From Streptomyces viridochromogenes DSM 40736 (lineage in GTDB: Bacteria > Actinomycetota > Actinomycetes > Streptomycetales > Streptomycetaceae): DNA of 58,102 nucleotides. Shown one piece after another: positions 36,256 to 45,106 of the stretch (position 1 is its first letter; every line of letters starts with the position of its first letter). The position numbers and the translations under genes were made by a program. The DNA is taken from assembly GCF_000158955.1 (NCBI RefSeq), contig NZ_GG657757.1, positions 996,428 to 1,054,529 on the forward strand, written 5' to 3'. The notes beneath the pieces were generated by a model, which saw nothing but the letters and a program-made list of their open reading frames with translations, was not told where the DNA came from and ran no database searches.

Positions 36256-38664
36256 GTGGAGGGACGCGTACCGGAGGACCTGGCGGTCGTCGTCGACGCC
36301 GGTGGAGCGATCACGGTGTGGAGCGACGGCGCTCGCCGGCTGCTCGGCTACGAACCCGCCGAGATCGTCGGCAGGTCCGTCACCGGGCTGCTCGCCGCGG
36401 CGCTCCCGGAGTCCACGAGGCGGCACGTGGCCGACGGGCAGCGATGGTCCGGTGAGGTGGCGCTCCGGCACCGCGACGGCGACCGCGTGGTGGTCCGGCT
36501 GAAGGGAACTCCGCTCCTCGACGCGGCCGGCGGGCGGCTCTGGCTCGTGACCGGCACCGTGCCGGCGCCCACGGCCGGGCGGCCCGCCCGGCGGACCGTG
36601 CCCCTGTGGGACCTCACGCTCTCCCAGCTCCCGGTTCCCGTGGCGGTCTACGACCGGGACGCGAGGCTGGTCGCCGCCAACGAGATCATGACCGAGGTGA
36701 TGGGCAGGTCCGAGGAGGAGATGAAGGGCCTGACCCTGTGGGAGATCGAGCCCCACCCGCCCTTCGACGAGTACGACCGCCTCCAGCGGCAGGTCCTGCG
36801 CACCGGCGAGATGATCTTCCACGAGGACCACAGCAAGGCCCCGGGCGAGACCCGGCCGCACGCCTGGTCGATGTTCATGTCGCCGTTGAAGGACGAGACC
36901 GGTGCGGTGCAGGGCGTGTCCGCGACCGTCTTCGACACCACGGAGCAGTACTGGGCCCGCCGCCGGCTGGCGGTGCTCAACGACGCCGCCCTGCGCATCG
37001 GGAGCACGCTGGACGTGGCCCTGACGGCCGACGAGCTGTCGGAGGTGGCCGTGGCCGGGTTCGCGGACTTCGTCACCGTGGACCTGCTGGAGTCCGTCGC
37101 CCTGGGCGACGAGCCGCGACCGGTGCCGACGGACGCGCCGGTCACCGTGCGCCGCACCGCGCAGCGGTCGGTGCTTCCGGGCTGCCCGGAGTCGGTGATC
37201 GCCACGGGCGACACCACGCTCTACCCCGTGGGCACGCTGCCCGCGCGGACGCTGGCCGCCGGGCGGGGCGCCCGGCACCGGCCGGGCGACCCGGGGCTGC
37301 GGGAGTGGATCAGGTCCTCGCCGGCCCGTGCCGAGACCGTGGCCCGGCACATGATCCACTCGGTGATGCTGGTGCCGCTGCGCGCCCGGGGGGTGACCCT
37401 GGGCCTGGTGCACTTCCTGCGGCACCGCACGCCGGAGTCCTTCAGCGAGGACGACCTGCTGCTCGCGGAGGAGATCGTCGCGAGGGCGGCGGTGAGCGTG
37501 GACAACGCCCGGCGCTACACCCGTGAACGCCGGACGGCGCTGGCGCTCCAGCGCAGTCTCCTCCCCGACCGGCCCCCGGACCTCGCGGCGATGGAGGTCG
37601 CCTACCGCTACCTGCCGACCGGTTCGGGAGCGGACATCGGAGGCGACTGGTTCGACGTGATCCCGCTGTCCGGCGCCCGGGTCGCGCTGGTCGTGGGTGA
37701 CGTGGTGGGCCACGGCATCCACGCCTCGGCCACGATGGGCCGTCTGCGGACCGCGGTACGGACGCTGGCGGACGTCGATCTCGCCCCCGACGAGCTGCTC
37801 ACCCAGCTGGACGACCTCGTCATCCGGCTCGACCGGGAAGAGGGCCCGGAGGTGCGCGGGCGGGCGGCCGAGCCGTCGGGGCAGGTCGGCGCCACCTGCC
37901 TGTACGCGGTGTACGACCCGGTGTCCCGGCGCTGCACCGTGGCCCGCGCCGGGCATCCGTCGCCCGCGCTGGTCACGGCCGACGGCGAGTTCCGGTTCCT
38001 CGATCTGCCGGCCGGGCCGCCGCTGGGTCTGGGCGGCCTGCCGTTCGAGGCCGTCGAGGTGGAGCTGGAGGAGGACAGCCTGCTCGCCCTCTACACCGAC
38101 GGGCTGATCGAGGCCGCCGACCACGACATCGAGGTCGGGATCGGCTTGCTGCGCCGGGCGTTGGGCAGCCCGGCCGGCACGCTGGAGGAAACGTGCGACC
38201 ACGTACTGCGCACGGTGCTGGTCGGCCGGCCCGCCGACGACGTCGTGCTGATGCTGGCCCGGACCGCCGCGCTCGACGCCGGGCGGGTGCGCACCTGGCA
38301 GCTGCCGCCGGACCCGGCGGCCGTGGCCCGGGCCCGCAAGACGGCGGGCGAACAGCTGGCCGCCTGGGGCCTGACGGAGGCGGCGTTCACCACGGAACTG
38401 ATCGTCAGCGAGCTCGTCACCAACGCGCTGCGGTACGGCGGCGCCCCCATCGAACTGCGGCTGATCCGCGACACGACCCTCATCTGCGAGGTGTCGGACG
38501 GCAGCAACACCGCGCCGCACCTGCGCCGGGCCCGCGTCTTCGACGAGGGCGGACGCGGTCTGCTCCTCGTCGCCCAGCTGTCCGAGCGATGGGGCAGCCG
38601 CCAGACCCCCACGGGCAAGACCATCTGGGCCGAGCAGTCACTGCCCGACGAGACGTCTTTCTGA
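36256..38664 (+). CDS. PAS-PAS-GAF-SpoIIE phosphatase-HATPase fusion protein
   Basis: This 802-residue signalling protein combines two PAS domains (about 5-100 and 120-230; YDRDARLVAANEIMTEVMGR), a GAF domain (235-420), a SpoIIE/PP2C phosphatase (440-660: DIGGDWFDVIPLSGARVALV, VGDVVGHGIHASATMGRLR, LLALYTDGLIEAADHD, PADDVVLMLAR) and a C-terminal RsbW-like ATPase (680-795: IVSELVTNALRYG, GGRGLLLVAQLSERWG). Having phosphatase and kinase in one chain means it could both phosphorylate and dephosphorylate a sigma-factor antagonist. The GTG at 36256 has GGAGG five bases upstream. It stands alone, with no sigma factor or antagonist nearby. Confidence 0.93.
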   Translation: MEGRVPEDLAVVVDAGGAITVWSDGARRLLGYEPAEIVGRSVTGLLAAALPESTRRHVADGQRWSGEVALRHRDGDRVVVRLKGTPLLDAAGGRLWLVTGTVPAPTAGRPARRTVPLWDLTLSQLPVPVAVYDRDARLVAANEIMTEVMGRSEEEMKGLTLWEIEPHPPFDEYDRLQRQVLRTGEMIFHEDHSKAPGETRPHAWSMFMSPLKDETGAVQGVSATVFDTTEQYWARRRLAVLNDAALRIGSTLDVALTADELSEVAVAGFADFVTVDLLESVALGDEPRPVPTDAPVTVRRTAQRSVLPGCPESVIATGDTTLYPVGTLPARTLAAGRGARHRPGDPGLREWIRSSPARAETVARHMIHSVMLVPLRARGVTLGLVHFLRHRTPESFSEDDLLLAEEIVARAAVSVDNARRYTRERRTALALQRSLLPDRPPDLAAMEVAYRYLPTGSGADIGGDWFDVIPLSGARVALVVGDVVGHGIHASATMGRLRTAVRTLADVDLAPDELLTQLDDLVIRLDREEGPEVRGRAAEPSGQVGATCLYAVYDPVSRRCTVARAGHPSPALVTADGEFRFLDLPAGPPLGLGGLPFEAVEVELEEDSLLALYTDGLIEAADHDIEVGIGLLRRALGSPAGTLEETCDHVLRTVLVGRPADDVVLMLARTAALDAGRVRTWQLPPDPAAVARARKTAGEQLAAWGLTEAAFTTELIVSELVTNALRYGGAPIELRLIRDTTLICEVSDGSNTAPHLRRARVFDEGGRGLLLVAQLSERWGSRQTPTGKTIWAEQSLPDETSF

Positions 38665-38791
38665 GCCGGGGCTCGAAGACGGTCATGGCCTGGCGACGCG
38701 CCGCAGCCGAATGACGGCACGTGGGAGGGGTACTCCGCCGCCCTTGCGGGATCGGCCGGCCGGCCGGTTTCCGTACATCGTGAGGAGACCC

Positions 38792-38815
38792 GTGACCAAG
38801 GAGAGTTATGCCTGA
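38792..38815 (+). other. Possible 7-codon leader ORF overlapping the ATP-grasp start
   Basis: GTG at 38792 (after GAGGAGA) opens a tiny frame encoding V-T-K-E-S-Y-A and stops at TGA 38813-38815, overlapping the ATG at 38808. Its codons contain the AAGGAGAG that serves the ATP-grasp gene. It could couple translation of that gene, or be chance. Confidence 0.2.
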
Positions 38816-40103
38816 CGAGTCGGTGAAGAACGTCTTCGTGATCGGGCTCGACGAGGCCAACCTGCCGGTGCTCCGGCAGGTGCCCGGAGCCGATCGGCTG
38901 CGCTTTCACCAGCTGCTGACCATCGAGGAACTCCAGTTGGGCGAGGTGCACCTGCCCACGCTGTTCGACAAGGCCAGGGGCGTGCTGGACGCGTTCGACG
39001 GAAGCATCGACGCGATCGTCGGCTACTGGGACTTCCCGGTCAGCACCCTCGTCCCCATGCTGAGCGAGCAGTACGGTACCCGCAGCACGAGCCTGGAGTC
39101 GGTGGTCAAGTGCGAGCACAAGTACTGGAGCCGGCTGGAGCAGCAGAAGGCGACCGACCGGCACCCGGGCTTCGACAGGGTGGACCTGTCGGCCGAGCCG
39201 CCCCGCCCGCCGCGGAACGTGACCTTCCCCATGTGGGTCAAGCCGGCCCTCTCGTACTCCTCGGAACTCGCCTTCGGAGTCGATGACGAAGAGGAGTTCC
39301 GCACGGCCGTCACCAAGATCCGCGAGGGCATCGCCCGTATCGGCCGCCCCTTCGAGCACATCCTCGAACGCATCGACCTGCCGGCGGAGATGGACGGCGT
39401 GGGCGGCCAGGTCTGTCTGGCGGAGGAGTCGATGTCCGGCGTCCAGGTCGCCGTGGAGGGCTATGTCCACCAGGGCGAGGTGACCGTGTACGGGGTCCTG
39501 GACTCCATCCAGTACCCGGACTCCCCCTGCTTCCTGCGGCACCAGTACCCCTCCACTCTGCCGCCGCCGGTGATCGCCCAGCTCCACGACGTCAGCGAGC
39601 GCGTGATGCGGCAGATCGGCATGGACTCGGCCACCTTCAGCATCGAGTACTTCTACGACCCGCGAACCGACGAGATCAACCTGCTGGAGATCAACCCTCG
39701 GCACTCCCAGTCGCACGCGGAACTGTTCCAGTACGTCGACGGCGTGCCCAACCACCACTGCATGCTGAGCCTCGCCCTCGGCGAGGACCCGCGTATGCCG
39801 CACCGCGAGGGCCCGTACGCGATGGCCGCGAAGTGGTACCACCGCTGGTTCACCGACGGTGTGGTGCGCCGGGTCCCCGGGCCCGAGGAGATCGCCCGCA
39901 TCGAGCGGGAGACCCCCGGCGTGCGCATCGAGGTGATTCCCGAAGAGGGTGACAGGCTCTCGGAGCTCCCCGGACAGGACAGCTACAGCTACGAGCTGGC
40001 GCACATCTTCACCGGTGGGGCGGACGAGGAGGAGCTGCGGGAGAAGTACGACCACTGCGTGGCCGCCCTGGGCCTCGCCTTCGACGAAGCCCCGCCGGAG
40101 TGA
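38808..40103 (+). CDS. ATP-grasp domain ligase
   Basis: This 431-residue protein has an ATP-grasp fold. The lysine-containing strand is FPMWVKPALSYSSELAFGV, acidic residues that bind ATP lie in AEESMSGVQVAVEGYV, and the metal site is FSIEYFYDPRTDEINLLEI followed by NPRHSQSHAELF. The first ~120 residues resemble a pre-ATP-grasp domain (VFVIGLDEANLPVLRQVPG, IVGYWDFPVSTLVPMLSEQY). Such enzymes join a carboxylate, through an acyl-phosphate, to an amine or thiol; the substrates here are unknown. AAGGAGAG precedes the ATG. A hydrolase gene follows 54 bases later on the same strand, after a short tandem repeat. Confidence 0.85.
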   Translation: MPDESVKNVFVIGLDEANLPVLRQVPGADRLRFHQLLTIEELQLGEVHLPTLFDKARGVLDAFDGSIDAIVGYWDFPVSTLVPMLSEQYGTRSTSLESVVKCEHKYWSRLEQQKATDRHPGFDRVDLSAEPPRPPRNVTFPMWVKPALSYSSELAFGVDDEEEFRTAVTKIREGIARIGRPFEHILERIDLPAEMDGVGGQVCLAEESMSGVQVAVEGYVHQGEVTVYGVLDSIQYPDSPCFLRHQYPSTLPPPVIAQLHDVSERVMRQIGMDSATFSIEYFYDPRTDEINLLEINPRHSQSHAELFQYVDGVPNHHCMLSLALGEDPRMPHREGPYAMAAKWYHRWFTDGVVRRVPGPEEIARIERETPGVRIEVIPEEGDRLSELPGQDSYSYELAHIFTGGADEEELREKYDHCVAALGLAFDEAPPE

Positions 40104-40140
40104 AACCGGCAGGAGTGAAACCCGCAGGAGTGAAGTCCCA
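40097..40140 (+). repeat. 15-base tandem repeat spanning the ATP-grasp stop codon
   Basis: GGAGTGAAACCGGCA (40097-40111), GGAGTGAAACCCGCA (40112-40126) and the partial GGAGTGAAGTCCCA (40127-40140) are near-identical. The first unit contains the TGA stop at 40101-40103. Each unit carries GGAG and TGA, so the gene end has been duplicated in 15-base steps. Confidence 0.85.
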
Positions 40141-40157
40141 CGAGAAGTAAGGAGCAC

Positions 40158-42209
40158 GTGGGTTCCATGCGTTACGTGACCAACCTGCCGTACGCGACGA
40201 AGGAAGAAGAGCACGTCACGATCCCGATGTCGGACGGGGTCCGGCTCTCCGCGCACATCTGGCGCCCGACCTCCTCGGACCAGGAGCCGGTGCCCGCGGT
40301 GCTGGAGTACATCCCGTACCGCAAGCGCGACCTGACGGCCGTACGCGACTCGATCCACCACCCGTATCTCGCCGGGCACGGCTACGCCTGCGTCCGTGTC
40401 GACCTGCGCGGCACCGGTGACTCCGAAGGGGTGCTGCGCGACGAGTACCTGGAGCGGGAGCAGGCGGACGCCGAGGAGGTGCTGGCCTGGCTGGCGGAAC
40501 AGCCCTGGTGCGACGGCGGCACGGGCATGATGGGCATCTCCTGGGGCGCGTTCGCGGCGCTCCAGGTGGCGGCCCGCCGGCCGCCGAGCCTGAAGGCCAT
40601 CGCCATCGCGTCCTTCACCGACGACCGGCACGCCGACGACATGCACTACATGGGCGGCGCCCTGCTGTCGGACAACCTGGCCGAGGCGGGCACCATGTTC
40701 GCCTACGGCACCTGCCCGCCCGACCCGGCCGTGGTCGGCGACCGCTGGCGCGAGATGTGGCACGAACGGCTGGAGAACACCGAGCCCTGGGTGCTGGAGT
40801 GGCTGCGCCACCAGCGCCGCGACGACTACTGGCGGCACGCCTCGGTGTGCGAGGACTACACGGCCGTGCGCTGCCCGGTCCTGGCATCCAGCGGCTGGGC
40901 GGACGGCTACTCCAACGCCGTGACCCGGCTGCTCGGCAACCTGGACGTGCCGCGCAAGGGCCTGATCGGTCCCTGGTCGCACAAGTTCCCCCACCTCGGG
41001 GAGCCCGGCCCCGCCATCGGCTACCTCCAGGAGCTCGTGCGGTGGTGGGACCACTGGCTCAAGGGCGTCGACAACGGCGTGATGGACGGCCCGATGCTGC
41101 GCACGTGGATGCAGGAGAGCGTCCCGCCCTCCACCGCGTACGAGGAGCGGCCGGGGCGCTGGGTCGGTGAACCGGACTGGCCCTCCCCGCACGTCCGGCA
41201 GGTCGTCCACCCGCTCACCCGGCACACGATCGAACCGCCGCGGGAGCCGGCCGACCGGGACGAGGCACCCGACGGCGACGCTCTGACCGTGCGGTCCCCG
41301 CTGTCGGTAGGCCAGTTCGCGGGCAAGTGGGCCTCCTACAACGCGCCCCCGGACCTGCCGTACGACCAGCGCGAGGAGGACGGCGGTTCCCTCGTCTTCG
41401 ACACCGAGCCCCTGACGGAGCAGGTGGAGATCCTCGGCTCGCCGACCGTGGAACTCGACCTGTCGGTCAGCGAGCCGGTCGCCATGGTGGCCGCGCGGCT
41501 GTCGGACGTGAGCCCCGACGGCGCCGCGACCCGCGTCTCGTACGGCATTCTGAACCTGACCCGGCGTGACAGCACGGAGTCCCCCGAGCCGCTGGAGCCG
41601 GGCCGCCGGTACCGCGCCAGCATCCCGCTGAACGGGGTGGCGCAGGCGTTCCCGCCGGGCCACCGCATCCGGCTCTCCCTCTCCACGTCCTACTGGCCGC
41701 TGGCCTGGCCCCCGCCGAAGCCGGTCCTGCTGAGCGTCCACGAGCACTCCAGCACGCTCACCCTGCCGGTGCGGCCGGTCGAGGAACCGGACGAGGTGCC
41801 GGCATCGCCGTTCGGCGAGCCCGAGGGCGCGCCCCCGCTCACCACGAGCCAGGTGACGCCCCCGGAGGAGCGCTGGGAGGTCAAGCGGGACCTGGTCGGT
41901 TACCGCGCCGAGTTGGACATCATGAAGGACCGGGGCACGGTCCGCTTCGAGGACATCGACCTCGAGGCCGGCCGCCGCGCCCACGAGCGCTACACGGCGG
42001 TCGCCGACGACTTCACCTCGGTCAGCGGTGAGTCCACCTGGACCATGACGTTCCAGCGGGACGACTGGGACGTACGGGTGGTGACGCACACCCGGCTGAG
42101 GTGCGACGAGACGGACTTCTTCGTGGACGCGACCCTCGACGCGTACGAGGCCGGCCGCCGGGTGTTCTCCCGTACCTGGAACGAGGAGGTGCCGCGCGAC
42201 CTGCTGTAG
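40158..42209 (+). CDS. CocE/NonD family hydrolase (X-Pro dipeptidyl-peptidase S15 type)
   Basis: This 683-residue serine hydrolase has an alpha/beta domain with RVDLRGTGDSEGVL, the nucleophile motif MMGISWGAFAALQVA, Asp in SSGWADGYSNAV and His in GPWSHKFPHLG. A C-terminal jelly-roll domain follows (VEILGSPTVELDLSVSEPVA, HRIRLSLSTSYWPLAWPPP). Relatives hydrolyse esters, amides or acylated antibiotics. Start choice is open: GTG 40158 is three bases after GGAG, ATG 40167 (MRYVTN) is twelve. It probably forms an operon with the ATP-grasp gene, so the pair may make and later cleave one bond, or process one product. Confidence 0.88.
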   Translation: MGSMRYVTNLPYATKEEEHVTIPMSDGVRLSAHIWRPTSSDQEPVPAVLEYIPYRKRDLTAVRDSIHHPYLAGHGYACVRVDLRGTGDSEGVLRDEYLEREQADAEEVLAWLAEQPWCDGGTGMMGISWGAFAALQVAARRPPSLKAIAIASFTDDRHADDMHYMGGALLSDNLAEAGTMFAYGTCPPDPAVVGDRWREMWHERLENTEPWVLEWLRHQRRDDYWRHASVCEDYTAVRCPVLASSGWADGYSNAVTRLLGNLDVPRKGLIGPWSHKFPHLGEPGPAIGYLQELVRWWDHWLKGVDNGVMDGPMLRTWMQESVPPSTAYEERPGRWVGEPDWPSPHVRQVVHPLTRHTIEPPREPADRDEAPDGDALTVRSPLSVGQFAGKWASYNAPPDLPYDQREEDGGSLVFDTEPLTEQVEILGSPTVELDLSVSEPVAMVAARLSDVSPDGAATRVSYGILNLTRRDSTESPEPLEPGRRYRASIPLNGVAQAFPPGHRIRLSLSTSYWPLAWPPPKPVLLSVHEHSSTLTLPVRPVEEPDEVPASPFGEPEGAPPLTTSQVTPPEERWEVKRDLVGYRAELDIMKDRGTVRFEDIDLEAGRRAHERYTAVADDFTSVSGESTWTMTFQRDDWDVRVVTHTRLRCDETDFFVDATLDAYEAGRRVFSRTWNEEVPRDLL

Positions 42210-42246
42210 GGGCAACTCGGCTACGCGGCGCGGGACGGGCAGGTCG

Positions 42247-42652
42247 TACGCGGCCCGGGACATGGCCCGTTGGGACAACCCGCTGTTCGGGACGTCGATT
42301 GCGGATCGGGCACCGTACGAACGCCGCCGGGCAGGGCATGGCCGCCGCCCGCAACCTGCTCGCCCCGCCGGACGCGCGCAGGCCGTTCGTGCCCGTGCCG
42401 TACTTCTGGTCCGACCAGTACGACATGAGGGTCCAGGCGTACGGCCATCTGCGCGGGCACGACGAAGTGGCCGTGGTGGACGGCGACTTGGCCGCGCGCC
42501 GGTGCCTCGTCGCGTACCGCACGGGCGAGCGGCTGTCCGTTGCCCTGGCGGTGGGCATGCCGCCCAAGGCGGTGCGCGGCCGGCGACAGGCGGTCGCGGG
42601 TGGGGCGGCGTGGCGTGACGCGGTGGGGGCCGCCGGCATCGGGGCGGCCTGA
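42247..42652 (+). pseudogene. Ferredoxin reductase (FAD/NAD family) C-terminal remnant, frame broken
   Basis: The sequence reads YAARDMARWDNPLFGTS from 42249, then in another frame after about 42295 LRIGHRTNAAGQGMAAARNL, PVPYFWSDQYDMRVQAYGHL, VVDGDLAARRCLVAYRTGER and LAVGMPPKAVRGRRQ. This is the last third of a ferredoxin-NAD(P) reductase, normally about 400 residues with two Rossmann domains, which are absent. One extra base lies near 42290-42300. It starts about 40 bases after the CocE stop and clearly cannot be functional. No other gene is visible in the 42210-42809 gap. Confidence 0.75.
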
Positions 42653-42809
42653 CGCGGTCCCCTCACCGGGGCGGGGAGCGGACCCTGCCGTTCCCCGCCC
42701 CGTCCGTCGCGTGGGGCACGTCCGGGACGGATACTGGTCGTCGGTCTCGCCGGTGGGCGGGGCGAAGGCCGTGGTGGGACGCAGTCGCTGGGCAGGTGGG
42801 GAGAGGGAC

Positions 42810-43304
42810 ATGGCGCAAGGGGTTGTCGTCCGGTTCGACGACGTCAAGGGGTACGGCTTCATCGCGCCCGACAACGGCGGTGAGGACGTGTTCGTCCACG
42901 TCAACGACCTGGCCGAGCCGGGCACGACGCTGACCAGCGGCACTCGGGTGGTGTTCGACGTCCTGGACGGCGGGCGTGGTCTGAAGGCCTACGACGTGTC
43001 GCTCGCCGGCCCGGCGCAGGCGACCGGCGGGCGCGGCTCGAACGGCGGGGCCACGTTGCCGCCGGGCGGCGGCCCGCTGCCGAGCGGGGCGCTGGACACG
43101 TCGGCGGCGCCCGCGGCGTCCGTGGAGCGCGGCGCCGGGTCCGTGCCGGACGACACCTGCGCCGTCTTCTCGCGCGGCGAATTCACCCAGCTGGTCACCG
43201 AGTTGCTGCTGACCAGTGGCCCGGACCTGACGGCACGGCAGGTCGTGGAGCTGCGCTCGACGTTGGCGGGCTTCGCCGCGGAGCACGGCTGGGTCGTCGA
43301 CTGA
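42810..43304 (+). CDS. Cold-shock domain protein with C-terminal extension
   Basis: This 164-residue protein has an N-terminal cold-shock OB fold (MAQGVVVRFDDVKGYGFIAP, GGEDVFVHVNDL, RVVFDVLDGGRGLKAYDV) with RNP1-like KGYGFIAP and RNP2-like VFVHV motifs for single-stranded nucleic acids. A Gly/Pro-rich linker leads to a helical tail (FSRGEFTQLVTELLLTSGPD, VVELRSTLAGFAAEHGWVV) about 65 residues long, unlike the 67-residue classical Csp. The ATG at 42810 has GGGGAGAGGG upstream. It is convergent with the adenylating ligase; only 21 bases separate the stops. Confidence 0.92.
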   Translation: MAQGVVVRFDDVKGYGFIAPDNGGEDVFVHVNDLAEPGTTLTSGTRVVFDVLDGGRGLKAYDVSLAGPAQATGGRGSNGGATLPPGGGPLPSGALDTSAAPAASVERGAGSVPDDTCAVFSRGEFTQLVTELLLTSGPDLTARQVVELRSTLAGFAAEHGWVVD

Positions 43305-43325
43305 CCGCGTCCCGCCCTCTGTAGG

Positions 43326-44891
43326 TCAGGCGGCCCGTTCCGCGAGGAGGCGGGCCAGCTCCAGCCTCTTGATCTTGGTCGTGGCGGTCTGCGGCAGGTC
43401 CTCGTGCCTCCACTGCACCGGCGCTGCCATCTTCGGCAGTCCCGCGACCGCCGAGCGCCACGCCTCGGGGTCCAGGGGAACGTCGTCCTTGGTGCAGACG
43501 ATGGGAGTGGCCACGTTGCCCTCCCCCGGCACGATGACGACCTCCAGGAGGTTGTCCAGTTTCCCGAAGAGCTGGTCCTCCACGGCCAGGGTGCTGCCGA
43601 AGTCCTCGATGAGGTCGACCTCGCGGTCCAGCAGGTGCACGCATCCCCACCGTGTGCGGTAGCCGACGTCACCCATCCGCCACCAGCCGTCCGTGACCTG
43701 CTGGTCGTAGCGGTCCTGCTCGCCCAGGTAGGTCACGATCCTGCCGTCGCTGCGCACTTCGATGTAGCCGGGGTGTTCCGGGGACGGCGGCATGCCGTTG
43801 CGGCTCACCACCCGTACCTCGGTCATGCCGGGGATCGCCATGCCGACGCAGCGGCCGTCGGCGTCGGGTGCGCGGCGCGGGGAGAAGGACCGGGCCACCA
43901 CCGGACCGACCTCGCTCTGCCCGTACAGTTGCGCGAACATCGGGGCGCGGCGGCGCGTCGCCCGCAGCAGCCGGTGCACCGTCCGCGGGTGGATGGCGTC
44001 GAACGTGCTGCTGAACAGCTTCACGTTGCGCAGCGGGCCTCGCGGGTCGTCGGCCAGTTCCTCCCACTGCATGAACGAGTTGGGGTGTGCCTCCAGGATG
44101 CCGGGCCGCAGCCGCGCGAACAGGTCGGCGGCGTGCCGCGGGTCGGAGTCGGCCATCATCACGATCGGGAAGCCGCGGAACAGGGAGATGGCCAGCGCGG
44201 TGAAGATCCGGGAGTGCACGAAGGACACGTGCACCGCGATCGTCTCGCGCCCCCGGACGATCGGTGCGAGCGCCGACACCTGGGGGCGGTAGCGGGCCTG
44301 AAGGGTGCGTCCGGTGTGGACGGCCAGTTTGGGCGTGCCGGTGGTGCCGGAGGTGTGGGTGATCAGCGTGGGATGGTCCGGGGGCATGGTGAGGCCGTCG
44401 AAGGGCTCGCAGCCGGCCAGGGAGTGCAGGTCGACGGTTCCTTCGAAGGCACCCGAGGTGAGGAGGACGCGTTCGCTCGCCTCGAAGATGTCGGCCGGCA
44501 GTTCCCGCTCCAGCTTGGCCTGGTCGGTGACGAGGTGGGGCCGGTTCGCCCGGCGGACCAGAGTGGCGACGGTGTCGCCGTCGAGCTTCGGCGACAGCAG
44601 GACGGGCACCGCTCCGCACCGTGCCACGGCACAGGCGAGCAGCACGATGTCGAAGCCGTCCGACTTGTAGATCACCACCCGTTCGCCCGGCCGGACCTTC
44701 GCCGCCCACAGCCGCGAGGCCAGGTCGGCGACCGTCTCGGCGACCTCGGCGATCGTGGCCCGGCGGCCGAGCCGCGGGGCGGCGTCGAGGTCGTGGTCGA
44801 GGATGAGGACATTCGCAGGATGACGGGCCGCCGCCCGCTCGAACAACGACCCCAGCCGGAAACCACGGTTCGCTATGCGTTGCAGAATCAT
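43326..44891 (-). CDS. Adenylate-forming acyl-CoA ligase (AMP-binding)
   Basis: This ligase of about 521 residues has the P-loop-like ITHTSGTTGTPKLAVHTGR, APMFAQLYGQSEVGPVV, GWWRMGDVGYRTRWGCVHLL and the C-terminal lysine in LPQTATTKIKRLELARLL. These place it with fatty-acid or aryl-acid CoA/ACP ligases, which activate carboxylates as AMP esters. ATG 44891 (MILQRIANRG) is preferred, with GGAAG upstream; GTG 44945 and ATG 44936 are alternatives. It is divergent from the quinone oxidoreductase, and the PKS begins 1.5 kb away, so activating a polyketide starter is possible but unproven. The acyl substrate cannot be read. Confidence 0.88.
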   Translation of the reverse strand: MILQRIANRGFRLGSLFERAAARHPANVLILDHDLDAAPRLGRRATIAEVAETVADLASRLWAAKVRPGERVVIYKSDGFDIVLLACAVARCGAVPVLLSPKLDGDTVATLVRRANRPHLVTDQAKLERELPADIFEASERVLLTSGAFEGTVDLHSLAGCEPFDGLTMPPDHPTLITHTSGTTGTPKLAVHTGRTLQARYRPQVSALAPIVRGRETIAVHVSFVHSRIFTALAISLFRGFPIVMMADSDPRHAADLFARLRPGILEAHPNSFMQWEELADDPRGPLRNVKLFSSTFDAIHPRTVHRLLRATRRRAPMFAQLYGQSEVGPVVARSFSPRRAPDADGRCVGMAIPGMTEVRVVSRNGMPPSPEHPGYIEVRSDGRIVTYLGEQDRYDQQVTDGWWRMGDVGYRTRWGCVHLLDREVDLIEDFGSTLAVEDQLFGKLDNLLEVVIVPGEGNVATPIVCTKDDVPLDPEAWRSAVAGLPKMAAPVQWRHEDLPQTATTKIKRLELARLLAERAA

Positions 44892-45106
44892 GCTGTCACG
44901 CTTCCAACCATCAGATTCGGGGGTGTATTTCGGCATCGTCCGCACACTGCGGCTCGGCTCCTTTGGCCGGGAGCGTCGCAGCGATTTCCCCGGCTCTCAA
45001 GAAGCGGTCGGTGAATGCGTCAAGTCGCGCGCTCCGCCTTACCGGAAGATGACAGAAAATCAGGGCGGCTCATGACCGGCGGGAACCGATCCGCCACGCT
45101 GGGGGC

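Noticed and set aside
38091..42278. A 1395-codon open frame on the minus strand
   Set aside because: It is the antisense shadow of the phosphatase, ATP-grasp and CocE genes. Its translation is Arg/Gly/His/Asp-rich without domains, while the plus frames carry clear catalytic motifs.
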